Assembly: GCA_009993635.1 (NCBI GenBank) | Contig: JAACTC010000008.1 | Coordinates: 154,809 to 218,808, forward strand | Direction: 5' to 3' | From: Erythrobacter sp. | Lineage (GTDB): Bacteria; Pseudomonadota; Alphaproteobacteria; Sphingomonadales; Sphingomonadaceae | Length of the DNA stretch: 64,000 bases | Notes under the pieces: model-generated | What the model was told of the DNA's origin: nothing | Database searches by the model: none | What the model saw: only the letters and a program-made list of their open reading frames with translations | In this document: in pieces, positions 19,808 through 28,182 of the stretch | Layout of the letters: each line of letters starts with the position of its first letter | How positions within the stretch are numbered: the first letter of the stretch is position 1 | Position numbers and translations under genes: made by a program

Positions 19808-20542
19808 TCAGAAGTGCGCGAGATAGCCGCCATCGATCGCCAGCACCTGCCCGGTGATGTAGCCTGCATCGGGCGAGGAAAGGAAGGCGACCGCGCCGGC
19901 GATCTCTTCCGGCCGGCCCCAGCGGCCCAGCGAGGTCCGGCGTTCAAGGTGCGCAGCGATATCCTCGTCGGCAACCATATCGGCATTGGTTTCGGTTGCG
20001 AAATAGCCCGGCGCGACCGCGTTGACCGTGATCCCGTGCGGGCCGAGTTCCGCCGCCAGCGCGCGTGTCAGCGCATCGAGCCCGCCCTTGCTGGCGGTAT
20101 AGGCGGCGTCGCCGCGCGCGATCTGCCCCGCTATCGAGCTGACGTTGACGATCCGCCCCCAGCCGCGCTCGATCATGCAGGGTGCCACCCGCCGCGCGAG
20201 ATCGTACGGAGCGGCGAGGTTCGTCTCCAGCAACGCGGAGAAAGCATCGCGGGGAAGGTCGGCCAGCGGGCGGCGGTCGCGCGCGCCGGCATTGTTGATC
20301 AGAATATCGACTCCGCCGATCCGGTCCAGCGCGGCGGTGCAGGCGGCCTCGTCGTCAAGGTCGAACACAAGCGGATGCGTCCCGCCGCCGACAGCGCGCA
20401 ATGCCGATTCGTCGCGCCCCGAAACGAACACGCGCGCGCCGTTTTCGGCCAGTCGCAGGGCAATGGCCTTGCCCAGCCCACGCGCTGCACCGGTTACCAG
20501 CGCGCATTTGCCGCTCAGATCCAGTGGTCCCCCCGCACTCAT
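19808..20542 (-). CDS. SDR family oxidoreductase (FabG / gluconate dehydrogenase type)
   Basis: Short-chain dehydrogenase of 244 residues. TGAARGLG cofactor motif at about residues 17-24, NNAG near residue 88, Ser in VSSIAGQIA, and YTASKGG with catalytic Tyr and Lys. The C-terminus PDAGYITGQVLAIDGGY is the FabG-like ending. It lacks the usual FabG sequence around residue 95, so it is more likely a dehydrogenase of a small sugar or alcohol substrate than the fatty acid reductase. It follows a second SDR gene by two bases. Confidence 0.88.
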   Translation of the reverse strand: MSAGGPLDLSGKCALVTGAARGLGKAIALRLAENGARVFVSGRDESALRAVGGGTHPLVFDLDDEAACTAALDRIGGVDILINNAGARDRRPLADLPRDAFSALLETNLAAPYDLARRVAPCMIERGWGRIVNVSSIAGQIARGDAAYTASKGGLDALTRALAAELGPHGITVNAVAPGYFATETNADMVADEDIAAHLERRTSLGRWGRPEEIAGAVAFLSSPDAGYITGQVLAIDGGYLAHF

Positions 20543-20544
20543 TG

Positions 20545-21303
20545 CTAGTCCTCGTAGATCATCTTTCGCGTCATGCCACCATCGACATTGATCGCCTGCC
20601 CGGTGACGAACCCTGCGCCGAGCAGCCAGTGCACCGTGTCGACAATATCGGCGGGGCGACCGACACGGCCCACCGGGTGCTGCGCCTTGTCCTTGTCCCG
20701 GTGCTCCACCTTTTCGCGATCCGCGGACTTCTGCCAGTTGCGCGTCTCGATCCAGCCGGGGCGGATCGCGTTCACGCGGATGTCGGGGCCGAGCGAAACG
20801 GCCATTGCATGGGTCAGCGCATCGAGCCCTCCCTTCGCGGCAGCATAGCCGAAGCAGTCCGGCTCGCTCATCACCGCACGGGTGGAGGAGATGTTGACGA
20901 TGCTGCCATTCTCACTGCGCCGCAGGAGCGGCAGGCAGGCGCGGCTGCACAGGAATGCGGCGGTCAGGCTGGCGTCGACCCAGCTCTGGAAATCGGCGAG
21001 CGAAAGCTCTTCGAGCGGCCCGGCATAGGGATCGGCAATGCCCGCATTGTTGACCAGGCAGGTCAGCGGTGCACCATCCAGCCATTCGGACAGGCGATCG
21101 GCGGTGTCGATCACGTCCGCCTCGCGGCCTGCATCGCCCGCGATCAGCAGCAGCTCGCCGTCGAGCCCCTCGCGCAGTTCGGCAAGCGCGTCCTCGTCGG
21201 GATCGAGGCCTGCGACCCGCCAGCCCAGTTGCGTGTAGAAGACGGCGAGGGCGCGGCCGATGCCATTACCGATGCCGGTGATGAAGATGCTGTTTTTGCT
21301 CAT
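20545..21303 (-). CDS. SDR family oxidoreductase
   Basis: Short-chain dehydrogenase of 252 residues from the ATG for MSKNSIF; longer in-frame extensions upstream have no ribosome site and look non-coding. TGIGNGIG is the cofactor motif, an aspartate after the second strand (GLDPDEDAL) suggests NAD preference, NNAGIADPYAG, NISSTRAVM and YAAAKGG hold the catalytic residues, and VTGQAINVDGGMTRKMIYED closes the protein. The substrate is unknown. It forms a tandem pair with the next SDR gene, but the two differ throughout, so this is not a recent duplication. Confidence 0.88.
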   Translation of the reverse strand: MSKNSIFITGIGNGIGRALAVFYTQLGWRVAGLDPDEDALAELREGLDGELLLIAGDAGREADVIDTADRLSEWLDGAPLTCLVNNAGIADPYAGPLEELSLADFQSWVDASLTAAFLCSRACLPLLRRSENGSIVNISSTRAVMSEPDCFGYAAAKGGLDALTHAMAVSLGPDIRVNAIRPGWIETRNWQKSADREKVEHRDKDKAQHPVGRVGRPADIVDTVHWLLGAGFVTGQAINVDGGMTRKMIYED

Positions 21304-21380
21304 GGTCTCCCAACGCAGCGCGTGCGCACCTGTGCCCGCCAGTTCTTGCCAGCGCCCCGCGCAGGGGTAGAAATGGACCG

Positions 21381-22391
21381 ATGGATTCGCCCGAAGGCTC
21401 CGACGATACTCCCGCGACGTACCCCTGGGCCGGGTCCGGGCTACGTTGGGCGACCGCACTGCTGGTGGCGCTCGCATACGGATTGGCGTGTTACCTTCTG
21501 GTCGAGATCGTGCGGCCATCCAGCGGCTATTTCTACGTCAGCTTCGCGATCCTCCAGCCGGCCGTGCTGTCGGCGTTCGTCGCGTTCGTCGGCGACCCGA
21601 AATTTCGGCGCGGGCGGGGCTATTACAACTCAGTCCCGGTTTTCCTCCTGCTGGGAATGATGGCCGTTTCGCTAGTCGCGCTGCGCGAAGGGTTCATCTG
21701 CGTGCTCATGCTGGCCCCGATCTGGTATGTTGGTGGATTGATCGGCACGCGGCTGCTGGAGCGGATCCGCACACGCGCCGGCGATGGCGGAGGAAAGCCC
21801 CGCCTGTACGCCCCCGGGATCATGGCCCTGCCGCTGGTGATGCTGCCGATCGAAGCCGCTCTCCCCGTTCCCGAGGCGTATTACCGGGTCGAACGCAGCG
21901 TGATGATCGACGCCCCTGCCGCTACGATCTGGCCCCTCATGCAAGGGATGGGCGATATCGCGCCACATGAAGGGAAGGGCAATTTCTCCCAGGATATCGC
22001 CGGATTGCCCCGTCCGCTCGAAGCGCGGCTCGAAGGACGGGGGATTGGTGCGCGGCGCGAAGGGTATTGGGACAAAGGCATCCATTTCGCCGAAGTCGTC
22101 GACCGGTGGAGGCCCGAACGCGAAATCGGCTGGACCTTCGATTTCTCCGACAGCAATGGCTGGGAGTTCACCGATACCCACCTTCATCCGGCGAGCGAAC
22201 ACATGCACATCCTGCGTGGCGGGTATAGGCTCGAGCCGATGGCTGACGGCCGCCAGCGGCTGACCCTGCACACATCCTACGTCGCGCGCACGCACCTCAA
22301 TGCCTATGCCATGCTGTGGGGCGAGCTGTTTCTGGGGGACATCTCGAACAATCTGCTGGCCACGATCAGGGATCGGGCGGAGCGGCGCTAA
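21381..22391 (+). CDS. Membrane protein with C-terminal SRPBCC (polyketide cyclase-like) domain
   Basis: 336 residues. The N-terminal third has about four membrane helices (roughly residues 22-43, 48-70, 86-105 and 107-122). After a basic loop and another hydrophobic stretch (PGIMALPLVMLPIEAALPV) comes a soluble domain of about 160 residues with the START/SRPBCC pattern: VERSVMIDAPAATIWPLM at its start, an EREIGWTFDFSDS strand in the middle and a long C-terminal helix. Such domains bind hydrophobic ligands. A membrane-anchored lipid binder or sensor is an inference. It lies alone on the plus strand between minus-strand genes. Confidence 0.8.
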   Translation: MDSPEGSDDTPATYPWAGSGLRWATALLVALAYGLACYLLVEIVRPSSGYFYVSFAILQPAVLSAFVAFVGDPKFRRGRGYYNSVPVFLLLGMMAVSLVALREGFICVLMLAPIWYVGGLIGTRLLERIRTRAGDGGGKPRLYAPGIMALPLVMLPIEAALPVPEAYYRVERSVMIDAPAATIWPLMQGMGDIAPHEGKGNFSQDIAGLPRPLEARLEGRGIGARREGYWDKGIHFAEVVDRWRPEREIGWTFDFSDSNGWEFTDTHLHPASEHMHILRGGYRLEPMADGRQRLTLHTSYVARTHLNAYAMLWGELFLGDISNNLLATIRDRAERR

Positions 22392-22426
22392 CTATCGGGA
22401 GACTGCGCGTCGGAACCGAGGCCCCA

Positions 22427-22954
22427 TCAATCGCCGCGGCCGATCCTTTCGGCCAGCTCCCACACCGGGTCCAGCGCCCGATCGGCAAGGCGATCCTCGC
22501 CGCAGGCCCGGCAATAGGCAACGTCGCCCCATTCCATGTCGAAATAGCGCGCGGTCCTGACGAATGGCTCGGCAAAGCCCGGCGGCAGCGTTTCGTCGGT
22601 GCCGGTGGCCAGCAGCCAGACCCTGCGCCCCGCGAGTGAGCGGCCAAGCAGGCGATTTTCCGGTGGCATCACCAGATCGGTAAGCCGGTCGAAGAACGTC
22701 TTGAGCGGCCCGCTCATCGCGTACCAGTAAACCGGGGTCGCGAAGACCACATGCTTGCTTTGCGCCATGGCCGCCACGATCGCGCGAAAGCCGTCGGCAT
22801 GATCATGGGCCGTGTAGTCGAACGGCTCGATCCTGCTGTCGGAAACATCGAACGCGGTGGCATCGGCGCCGATCCGCTCGAGTAGCGCATCCACCATTGC
22901 GCGGGTGTTGCCATCGCCGCGCGCCGAGCCGGTGACGATCGCTACCCCCGGCAC
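22427..22954 (-). CDS. Flavodoxin-fold NAD(P)H-dependent oxidoreductase
   Basis: Protein of 175 residues of the NADPH-dependent FMN reductase type. The phosphate-binding loop is GSARGDGNTRAM near residues 9-20, and the second FMN contact is TPVYWYAMSGPLKTFFDRL near residue 75. A CRACG pair of cysteines lies near the C-terminus. Family members reduce quinones, azo dyes or flavins. Translation probably starts at GTG, three bases after the hisN stop, so it is likely co-transcribed with hisN. Confidence 0.87.
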   Translation of the reverse strand: MPGVAIVTGSARGDGNTRAMVDALLERIGADATAFDVSDSRIEPFDYTAHDHADGFRAIVAAMAQSKHVVFATPVYWYAMSGPLKTFFDRLTDLVMPPENRLLGRSLAGRRVWLLATGTDETLPPGFAEPFVRTARYFDMEWGDVAYCRACGEDRLADRALDPVWELAERIGRGD

Positions 22955-22957
22955 CGG

Positions 22958-23740
22958 TCAGCCGAGGGCTTCGAGCACGTCTTCCAGCCGGGCGGGATCG
23001 CCCAGCGCGATTACGCTGCCATCGCTATCGGCATCGAGCGGATGGCCCTGCCAGTCCGACATGGTGCCGCCCGCCCCTTCGACCACCGGCACCAGCGCGG
23101 CATAGTCGTACAGGCTGAGCCCGGATTCGCAGACGATATCGAGGTGTCCGTTGGCGAGCAGGCCGTAATTGTAGCAGTCGCCACCGTAGACGATCATGCC
23201 CTGCCGCTTGTTGCCGCCAACCGCGTGCGCCAGCTTCATATACCCGTCCGCCGAGGCCGAATCGAAGTAGTGCGGGCTGCTGGTGGCGAGCATCGCTTCG
23301 TCGAGGCTCTTGCAGGGGCGGGTGCGCACCTCGCGCCCGTTGAGCGTGGTGGGCGCGCCAATGCGCCCGACCCAGCGTTCGCCGAGAATCGGTTGATCGA
23401 TCACGCCCATCACCGGCCAGCCATCCTGCAGCAAGGCAATCAGGGTGCCGAAGATCGGCCGCCCCGCGATGAAGCTGATCGTGCCGTCGATGGGGTCGAG
23501 CACCCATTTGCGGCCAGAGCGGCCCTCGTGCTCGGGATATTCCTCGCCCACGATGCCATCCTGCGGGAAGTCCGCCATCAGGATGGCGCGCATCGCGTCC
23601 TCCGCCTCGCGGTCGGCCACGGTCACTGGCGAGGCATCGCCCTTGAACTCCGGCGTCACGGCGCGGAAATGCGGGCGGATCGCTTCGCGCGCGGCGTCTG
23701 CCAGGCGGTGCGCGACGGCGATTTCATCATCGAGTTTCAT
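22958..23740 (-). CDS. hisN: Inositol monophosphatase family protein, probable histidinol-phosphatase
   Basis: Metal-dependent phosphatase of 260 residues. The metal sites are GEEYPEHEG (Glu), WVLDPIDGT (Asp-Pro-Ile-Asp-Gly-Thr) and the late SLYDYAALVPVVEGAGG with the last aspartate. The sequences around ISFIAGRPIFGTLIAL and GGDCYNYGLLANGHLDIV follow the alphaproteobacterial HisN type of histidinol-phosphatase, which completes histidine biosynthesis where the HAD-type enzyme is missing. No other his genes are nearby, so inositol monophosphatase remains the alternative. Confidence 0.88.
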   Translation of the reverse strand: MKLDDEIAVAHRLADAAREAIRPHFRAVTPEFKGDASPVTVADREAEDAMRAILMADFPQDGIVGEEYPEHEGRSGRKWVLDPIDGTISFIAGRPIFGTLIALLQDGWPVMGVIDQPILGERWVGRIGAPTTLNGREVRTRPCKSLDEAMLATSSPHYFDSASADGYMKLAHAVGGNKRQGMIVYGGDCYNYGLLANGHLDIVCESGLSLYDYAALVPVVEGAGGTMSDWQGHPLDADSDGSVIALGDPARLEDVLEALG

Positions 23741-23784
23741 GCCTTGCGCTGTAGCGCGCCGCGCAGGGCAGGCTCAAGCGCGGA

Positions 23785-25428
23785 CTAGAAACCGTGGAAG
23801 GTAAATGGCGTGAAGAAGATCGAGATCAGATCTTCGTCGGGCAAATCATTATCGAGCAGATCCATCCCTCCGCGCTTCAGCCGCAAGCGGACACCGCCGT
23901 TCAGCTTGTCATCGGAACCCAGAAAGATCGGGAAATCCCATACGCGCTGGTTCGATTCGAGCACGTACCGCCACTGCGGCGCGAACGCGAGATCGACGGG
24001 CAGCCCTTCGAATTTCCACCTCGGACCGACCGAAAGGATGGTCTGGGGATTGTACATCGGCGCTTCCAGATTTCTCTTGTCGCATTTCTGCACGGTGAAA
24101 TCGGGGCCGACCTGATCGTTGCAGATGGTCCGTTCTGCCCCTTCGCGGAAGGTGAACTGCTCCTTGCGCTGCACCTGCGCGGTCAGCATCGGCGAACCCA
24201 GAACGGGAAGGTCAATCAGGCGATAGGCGTGCAGTTCGAACAGCCAGTTGTCCCGCGTGTCGGTCTTGGCATCGGGGAGCATCGCGGTCAGCACGGGTTG
24301 CAGTTCGGTCTTGCCATCGGCGTTGGTCACCGGCTGCACGAAGCCGTCGACGAAGGAATAGTCGACACTGCTATAGCTGACCGAGCCGCCGTAACCCCAG
24401 GTGCGATCGGTCTTCTTCGGCGCGCGCCAGTAGAGGTTGGAGATCGCATCGATCTCCTTCGCGTAGGTCAGCTTCCCGTCCTTGTCCGGTGCAAACACGA
24501 AGTCGACCAGATTCTGGCCCGTACATTGCGGGCTGTCGAACCCATGAAGCGCCTCGCACTTCGGGCGTAATGTCGCGATTATGTAATCGGTTGCCTCGTC
24601 CCGGATATCCTTGAATTCCCGAGGCGCAAAGCCGTAGCGTTCGAAGCCCACCTTGAACGAGGTGCCCGACAGATAATCGAAATCATCGTCATCCTCGCGC
24701 TTGAAGAGCACGCCCTCCCCTTCGGACAAGTTGGTGCTGACCCCAGCGGTGACGGCAGACACGCTTGGCCGCACCTTCGGAATGGGCGGTTTGTCACGGG
24801 ACGTTCCACAATCGGCAGAAGCGAGCCTGTTCCCGCACGGGTTGCCCCAGTAAATGAGCGGAATTTCCACAGCGATGGACGCCCGCTCCGAACTTCCGAA
24901 CTGGAATTGCGGCGCAACGAAGGATCCACCAGCCGCTGGTCGGGGCTGGCTCTTGAAAGCGGAAGGCGACAACTGAGGTGCGTTCGCAATCGCGGCCTTC
25001 GGGCCCGTCGGGGCCCTATCCGCCTCCGTCGCGCTTCCGCCGTCTGGCTGCGTCCGGCCCGTACCGTTCGCCGAAGCGGTCGCATTGGCTGCGGCCTGCT
25101 TTGCGGCCGGACCCTCGACCGGGGCACTGGGCGGAGCGATGGGCGGAGCCGCAGCAGCCGTTGCGACGGATTGCGAGATGCCTGACTGCACCTTGAGTTC
25201 ATCGAGCTGCTGGCGGATCGAATCGAGTGCCTGCTGCGTCTGTTCCAGCTCGGCCAATTCCGCCCGCTTGCGTTCGATCCGGCTGGCGACGGACTGTTCC
25301 TGTTCCTGCAGGCGTGCTTCGAGCACCTCGAATGATGCCTCGCTTTGAGCTGGCTCCTGCGCCGCGGCCGGCACAGCACCAAGTCCAACGGCAGCCAACG
25401 CCACCGAAGCGAATAGAATAGTCTGCAT
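23785..25428 (-). CDS. Probable outer-membrane protein with N-terminal coiled coil
   Basis: 547 residues; not a family I recognise. Signal peptide about residues 1-24 (ending PAAAQ). Residues about 33-80 form a coiled coil rich in Glu, Arg and Gln. Residues about 85-150 are a low-complexity Ala/Pro/Gly linker. The rest (about 160-547) alternates hydrophobic and polar residues with many aromatic strands, and the protein ends in FTFHGF, an aromatic C-terminus typical of proteins inserted by the BAM machinery. Cysteine pairs occur in extracellular-loop-like segments. A beta-barrel with a periplasmic trimerising or peptidoglycan-facing coil is the likely layout. A GGGGGG ribosome site precedes the ATG. 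Confidence 0.75.
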   Translation of the reverse strand: MQTILFASVALAAVGLGAVPAAAQEPAQSEASFEVLEARLQEQEQSVASRIERKRAELAELEQTQQALDSIRQQLDELKVQSGISQSVATAAAAPPIAPPSAPVEGPAAKQAAANATASANGTGRTQPDGGSATEADRAPTGPKAAIANAPQLSPSAFKSQPRPAAGGSFVAPQFQFGSSERASIAVEIPLIYWGNPCGNRLASADCGTSRDKPPIPKVRPSVSAVTAGVSTNLSEGEGVLFKREDDDDFDYLSGTSFKVGFERYGFAPREFKDIRDEATDYIIATLRPKCEALHGFDSPQCTGQNLVDFVFAPDKDGKLTYAKEIDAISNLYWRAPKKTDRTWGYGGSVSYSSVDYSFVDGFVQPVTNADGKTELQPVLTAMLPDAKTDTRDNWLFELHAYRLIDLPVLGSPMLTAQVQRKEQFTFREGAERTICNDQVGPDFTVQKCDKRNLEAPMYNPQTILSVGPRWKFEGLPVDLAFAPQWRYVLESNQRVWDFPIFLGSDDKLNGGVRLRLKRGGMDLLDNDLPDEDLISIFFTPFTFHGF

Positions 25429-25476
25429 GACAGCCCCCCAGTTGTCGATTCCGGGGACTATACTACAAAAACACCT

Positions 25477-25505
25477 CGCCGCCCAATAGGGGCGAATACG
25501 AAGCG
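25477..25505 (-). terminator. Probable intrinsic terminator after prs
   Basis: On the minus strand, TCGCC (25505-25501) pairs with GGCGA (25490-25486), with two further inner G-C pairs and a small asymmetric bulge; GGTGTTTTTG follows. It starts eight bases after the prs stop and lies before the next gene on the same strand. Confidence 0.5.
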
Positions 25506-25512
25506 AGTTTTA

Positions 25513-26448
25513 TTAGTCGAACAGGCTCGACACAGAGCTTTCGTCTGCAATCCGGCGAACCGCTTCGCCGATCAGCGGGGCGATAGTCAGATAACGAATG
25601 CGCTTGGCATTGGTGGCAGGCTCGACCGGGCCGATCGTATCGGTCACCACCAGCTCGGTTAGCTGCGACGCGTCGACCCGTGCGACTGCCCCACCCGACA
25701 GCACCCCGTGCGTGATATAGGCGCAGACGGACGATGCCCCCTGTTCAAGCAGGGCATCCGCAGCGTTGCAAAGCGTGCCGCCCGAATCGACGATGTCGTC
25801 GATCAGCACGCAGTGGCGCCCTTTGACCTCGCCAATGATATTCATCACTTCCGATTCGCCGGGCCGGTCGCGCCGCTTGTCGACGATGGCCAGCGGTGCA
25901 TTGTCGAGCCGCTTGGCCAGCGCCCGCGCGCGCACCACGCCGCCCACGTCGGGGGAGACGACCATCAGTTCCTTGTCGCCGTACCGCGCCTGGATATCCG
26001 CCGCCATCACCGGCGCGGCGTAGAGGTTGTCGGTCGGAATATCGAAAAAGCCCTGGATCTGCCCGGCATGCAGGTCCACCGCCAGCACCCGGTCGGCCCC
26101 AGCCTGGGTGATCAGGTTCGCCACCAGCTTGGCGCTGATGGGCGTGCGCGGGCCGGGTTTGCGATCCTGCCGGGCATAGCCGAAATAGGGCACCACCGCC
26201 GTTATCCGCCGGGCCGACGCGCGCTTCAGCGCGTCGATGCAGATCAGCAGTTCCATCAGGTTGTCGTTCGCCGGAAAGCTGGTCGACTGGAGGACGAACA
26301 CGTCCTCGCCGCGCACGTTTTCGTTGATTTCGACGAATACTTCCTCGTCGGCGAACCGGCGCACGGTCGCGTCGGTCAACGGAATTTCGAGATAGCCTGC
26401 GATCGCGCGGGCGAGGGGCAGGTTCGAATTGCCGGCCATCAGTTTCAT
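25513..26448 (-). CDS. prs: Ribose-phosphate pyrophosphokinase
   Basis: Makes PRPP from ribose 5-phosphate and ATP for purine, pyrimidine, histidine, tryptophan and NAD synthesis. 311 residues. Diagnostic segments are [16 protein letters not shown] near residue 40, [20 protein letters not shown] with the flexible catalytic loop, [11 protein letters not shown] with the metal-binding His, and the PRPP loop [13 protein letters not shown] near residue 215. It lies downstream of glpX on the same strand with a 95-base gap. Confidence 0.97.
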   Translation of the reverse strand: MKLMAGNSNLPLARAIAGYLEIPLTDATVRRFADEEVFVEINENVRGEDVFVLQSTSFPANDNLMELLICIDALKRASARRITAVVPYFGYARQDRKPGPRTPISAKLVANLITQAGADRVLAVDLHAGQIQGFFDIPTDNLYAAPVMAADIQARYGDKELMVVSPDVGGVVRARALAKRLDNAPLAIVDKRRDRPGESEVMNIIGEVKGRHCVLIDDIVDSGGTLCNAADALLEQGASSVCAYITHGVLSGGAVARVDASQLTELVVTDTIGPVEPATNAKRIRYLTIAPLIGEAVRRIADESSVSSLFD

Positions 26449-26543
26449 GCGACGCGGTCCTTGTGTCGGGCGGGGATAGCTAGGGCGCGGCTAGCCCTGC
26501 GGTCACGCGATTGCAACACGGGGCAACGCAGCGAACGGGGCGA

Positions 26544-27527
26544 TCACCGCGCGCCGTGTTCGCTCCTGATCCAGCGCACCGTTCCGCTCGAAGAGCGCAT
26601 GACCACGCTTTCGGTGGTCATCTTGCCACCCTTCTTGCGCTTGACCCCTTCGAGCAGCGAGCCGGAGGTGACGCCGGTGGCGGCAAAGATGCAGTCGCCC
26701 TTGGCCAGGTCTTCCAGCTTGTAGATGCGGTCCAGATCCTCGATTCCCCACTTGGCGGCACGGGCCTTCTCGTCCTCGTTGCGGAACACCAGCCGTCCGT
26801 TGAACTGCCCGCCGACGCAGCGCAGCGCGGCTGCGGCCAGCACGCCCTCGGGCGCGCCGCCTTGGCCCATATACATATCGATGGTGGTATCCTCGTCGGT
26901 TACCGCGATGACGCCAGCAACATCGCCATCGCCGATCAGCACCACGCCGCAGCCCAGCGCGCGCAGCTCCGCAATAAGCGCCTCGTGGCGCGGGCGATCG
27001 AGCACGCAGACGATGATCTCTTCCGGCTTCACGCCCTTCGCCTCGGCCACCGCGCGCACGTTCTCGCTCGGGCTTTTGGCGATGTCGATAATGCCTTCGG
27101 GGTAGCCGGGGCCGACCGCCAGCTTGTCCATATAGGTGTCGGGCGCATTCAGGAGGTTGCCCTGCTCCGCCGCCGCGAGCACGGCGAGTGCGTTGGGCCC
27201 GGCCTTGGCGGTGATGGTGGTGCCTTCGAGCGGATCGAGCGCGATATCGATCTTCGGCCCGGTGCCCGGCGCACCGCCAACCTTCTCCCCGATATAAAGC
27301 ATCGGCGCTTCGTCCCGCTCGCCCTCGCCGATCACCACCGTGCCATCGATGTCCAGCTTGTCGAATGCGCGCCGCATCGCTTCCACGGCGGCCGCATCGG
27401 CGGCCTTTTCATCGCCGCGCCCGATCAGCTTCGAGGCCGCGATGGCCGCCTTCTCGGTCACGCGGACCATTTCGAGCACCAGCACCCGGTCGAGTTCGTT
27501 GGCCTTTGCGTCGCCTGCGGTGTTCAT
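26544..27527 (-). CDS. glpX: Class II fructose-1,6-bisphosphatase
   Basis: Gluconeogenic phosphatase that hydrolyses fructose 1,6-bisphosphate; 327 residues. GlpX-type segments seen are DGTVVIGEGERDEAPMLYIG, the metal-binding DPLEGTTI, GPGYPEGIIDI and GVTSGSLLEGV. In alphaproteobacteria this gene commonly sits next to hom; here hom is upstream on the same strand but separated by a plus-strand gene. No class I Fbp is in the window. Confidence 0.96.
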   Translation of the reverse strand: MNTAGDAKANELDRVLVLEMVRVTEKAAIAASKLIGRGDEKAADAAAVEAMRRAFDKLDIDGTVVIGEGERDEAPMLYIGEKVGGAPGTGPKIDIALDPLEGTTITAKAGPNALAVLAAAEQGNLLNAPDTYMDKLAVGPGYPEGIIDIAKSPSENVRAVAEAKGVKPEEIIVCVLDRPRHEALIAELRALGCGVVLIGDGDVAGVIAVTDEDTTIDMYMGQGGAPEGVLAAAALRCVGGQFNGRLVFRNEDEKARAAKWGIEDLDRIYKLEDLAKGDCIFAATGVTSGSLLEGVKRKKGGKMTTESVVMRSSSGTVRWIRSEHGAR

Positions 27528-27590
27528 AGGTAATTCAGCCCCTGTGGTATGCTCTGATGGTTTGATAGCGCCTAGTCCGGGAGCGGGTCC

Positions 27591-28178
27591 GTGTCGATAA
27601 GGTCACCCATTTTGATGCGGCTGCTATCAGCCGTGCCAGTCTTGCTGGCAGCCCCCGCAATGGCGCAGGACGATCCGGCCGATGTGGTCGGCCCGATGCT
27701 GGAGCGGGCGGAGGATGCCTACCGGCTGAAAGAGGACGAGCCGCAGCGCCCGGCGGACTGCCCCGAACCGGAGGACGGCGAGATTCTGGTCTGCGCACCG
27801 GTAGAAGGCGATCCGGATCGGTTTCGCGTTCCCTCCCGGCTGAAGCGCGGAGACGACAGTCACTTGAGCTGGACCGGGCAGGCCCCCGATGTTTCCGGGC
27901 CGGGCATCTTCAAAGGGCCGGCGACCGTGGGCGGGCTGTGCTTCATCCCGCCATGCCCGAAAGACCCGGTCTACTATATCGATGTCACGGCCCTGCCCGA
28001 GGCACCGCACGGCTCCGACGCGGATCGGATCGCGCGGGGGCTGGCGCCGCGTGGCAGCCGCTACGACGATGGCGAAGCCGCGCTGGTCGCCGAGCGCGAT
28101 GGCACTGTGCCGGACAGCGCAGAACCCGGCTCGCCCGCTTCGCCCGATGAGGAGCCCGCGCCCGCGCCCGAGGGCTGA
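27591..28178 (+). CDS. Small secreted protein with cysteine motif, function unknown
   Basis: 195 residues from a GTG preceded by GGGAG; an ATG eight codons later (27615) would also give a signal peptide (ending PAMAQ). The mature part has the stretch DCPEPEDGEILVCAP followed by RFRVPSRL. A C-x(n)-EI-V-C pattern followed by a basic-aromatic-proline segment recurs in secreted proteins of sphingomonads, as I recall, but its function is unknown. A second cysteine pair is CFIPPC. The C-terminal 30 residues are Pro/Glu/Ser-rich. It stands between hom and glpX on the opposite strand and ends four bases from the hom stop. Confidence 0.72.
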   Translation: MSIRSPILMRLLSAVPVLLAAPAMAQDDPADVVGPMLERAEDAYRLKEDEPQRPADCPEPEDGEILVCAPVEGDPDRFRVPSRLKRGDDSHLSWTGQAPDVSGPGIFKGPATVGGLCFIPPCPKDPVYYIDVTALPEAPHGSDADRIARGLAPRGSRYDDGEAALVAERDGTVPDSAEPGSPASPDEEPAPAPEG

Positions 28179-28182
28179 TCGC

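Noticed and set aside
19808..21303. Tandem SDR genes as a recent duplication
   Set aside because: The two proteins differ across most of their length and have different cofactor-loop residues; they are old paralogues.
26480..26510. GCTAG...CTAGC inverted repeat after glpX as terminator
   Set aside because: Only five base pairs and no T run.
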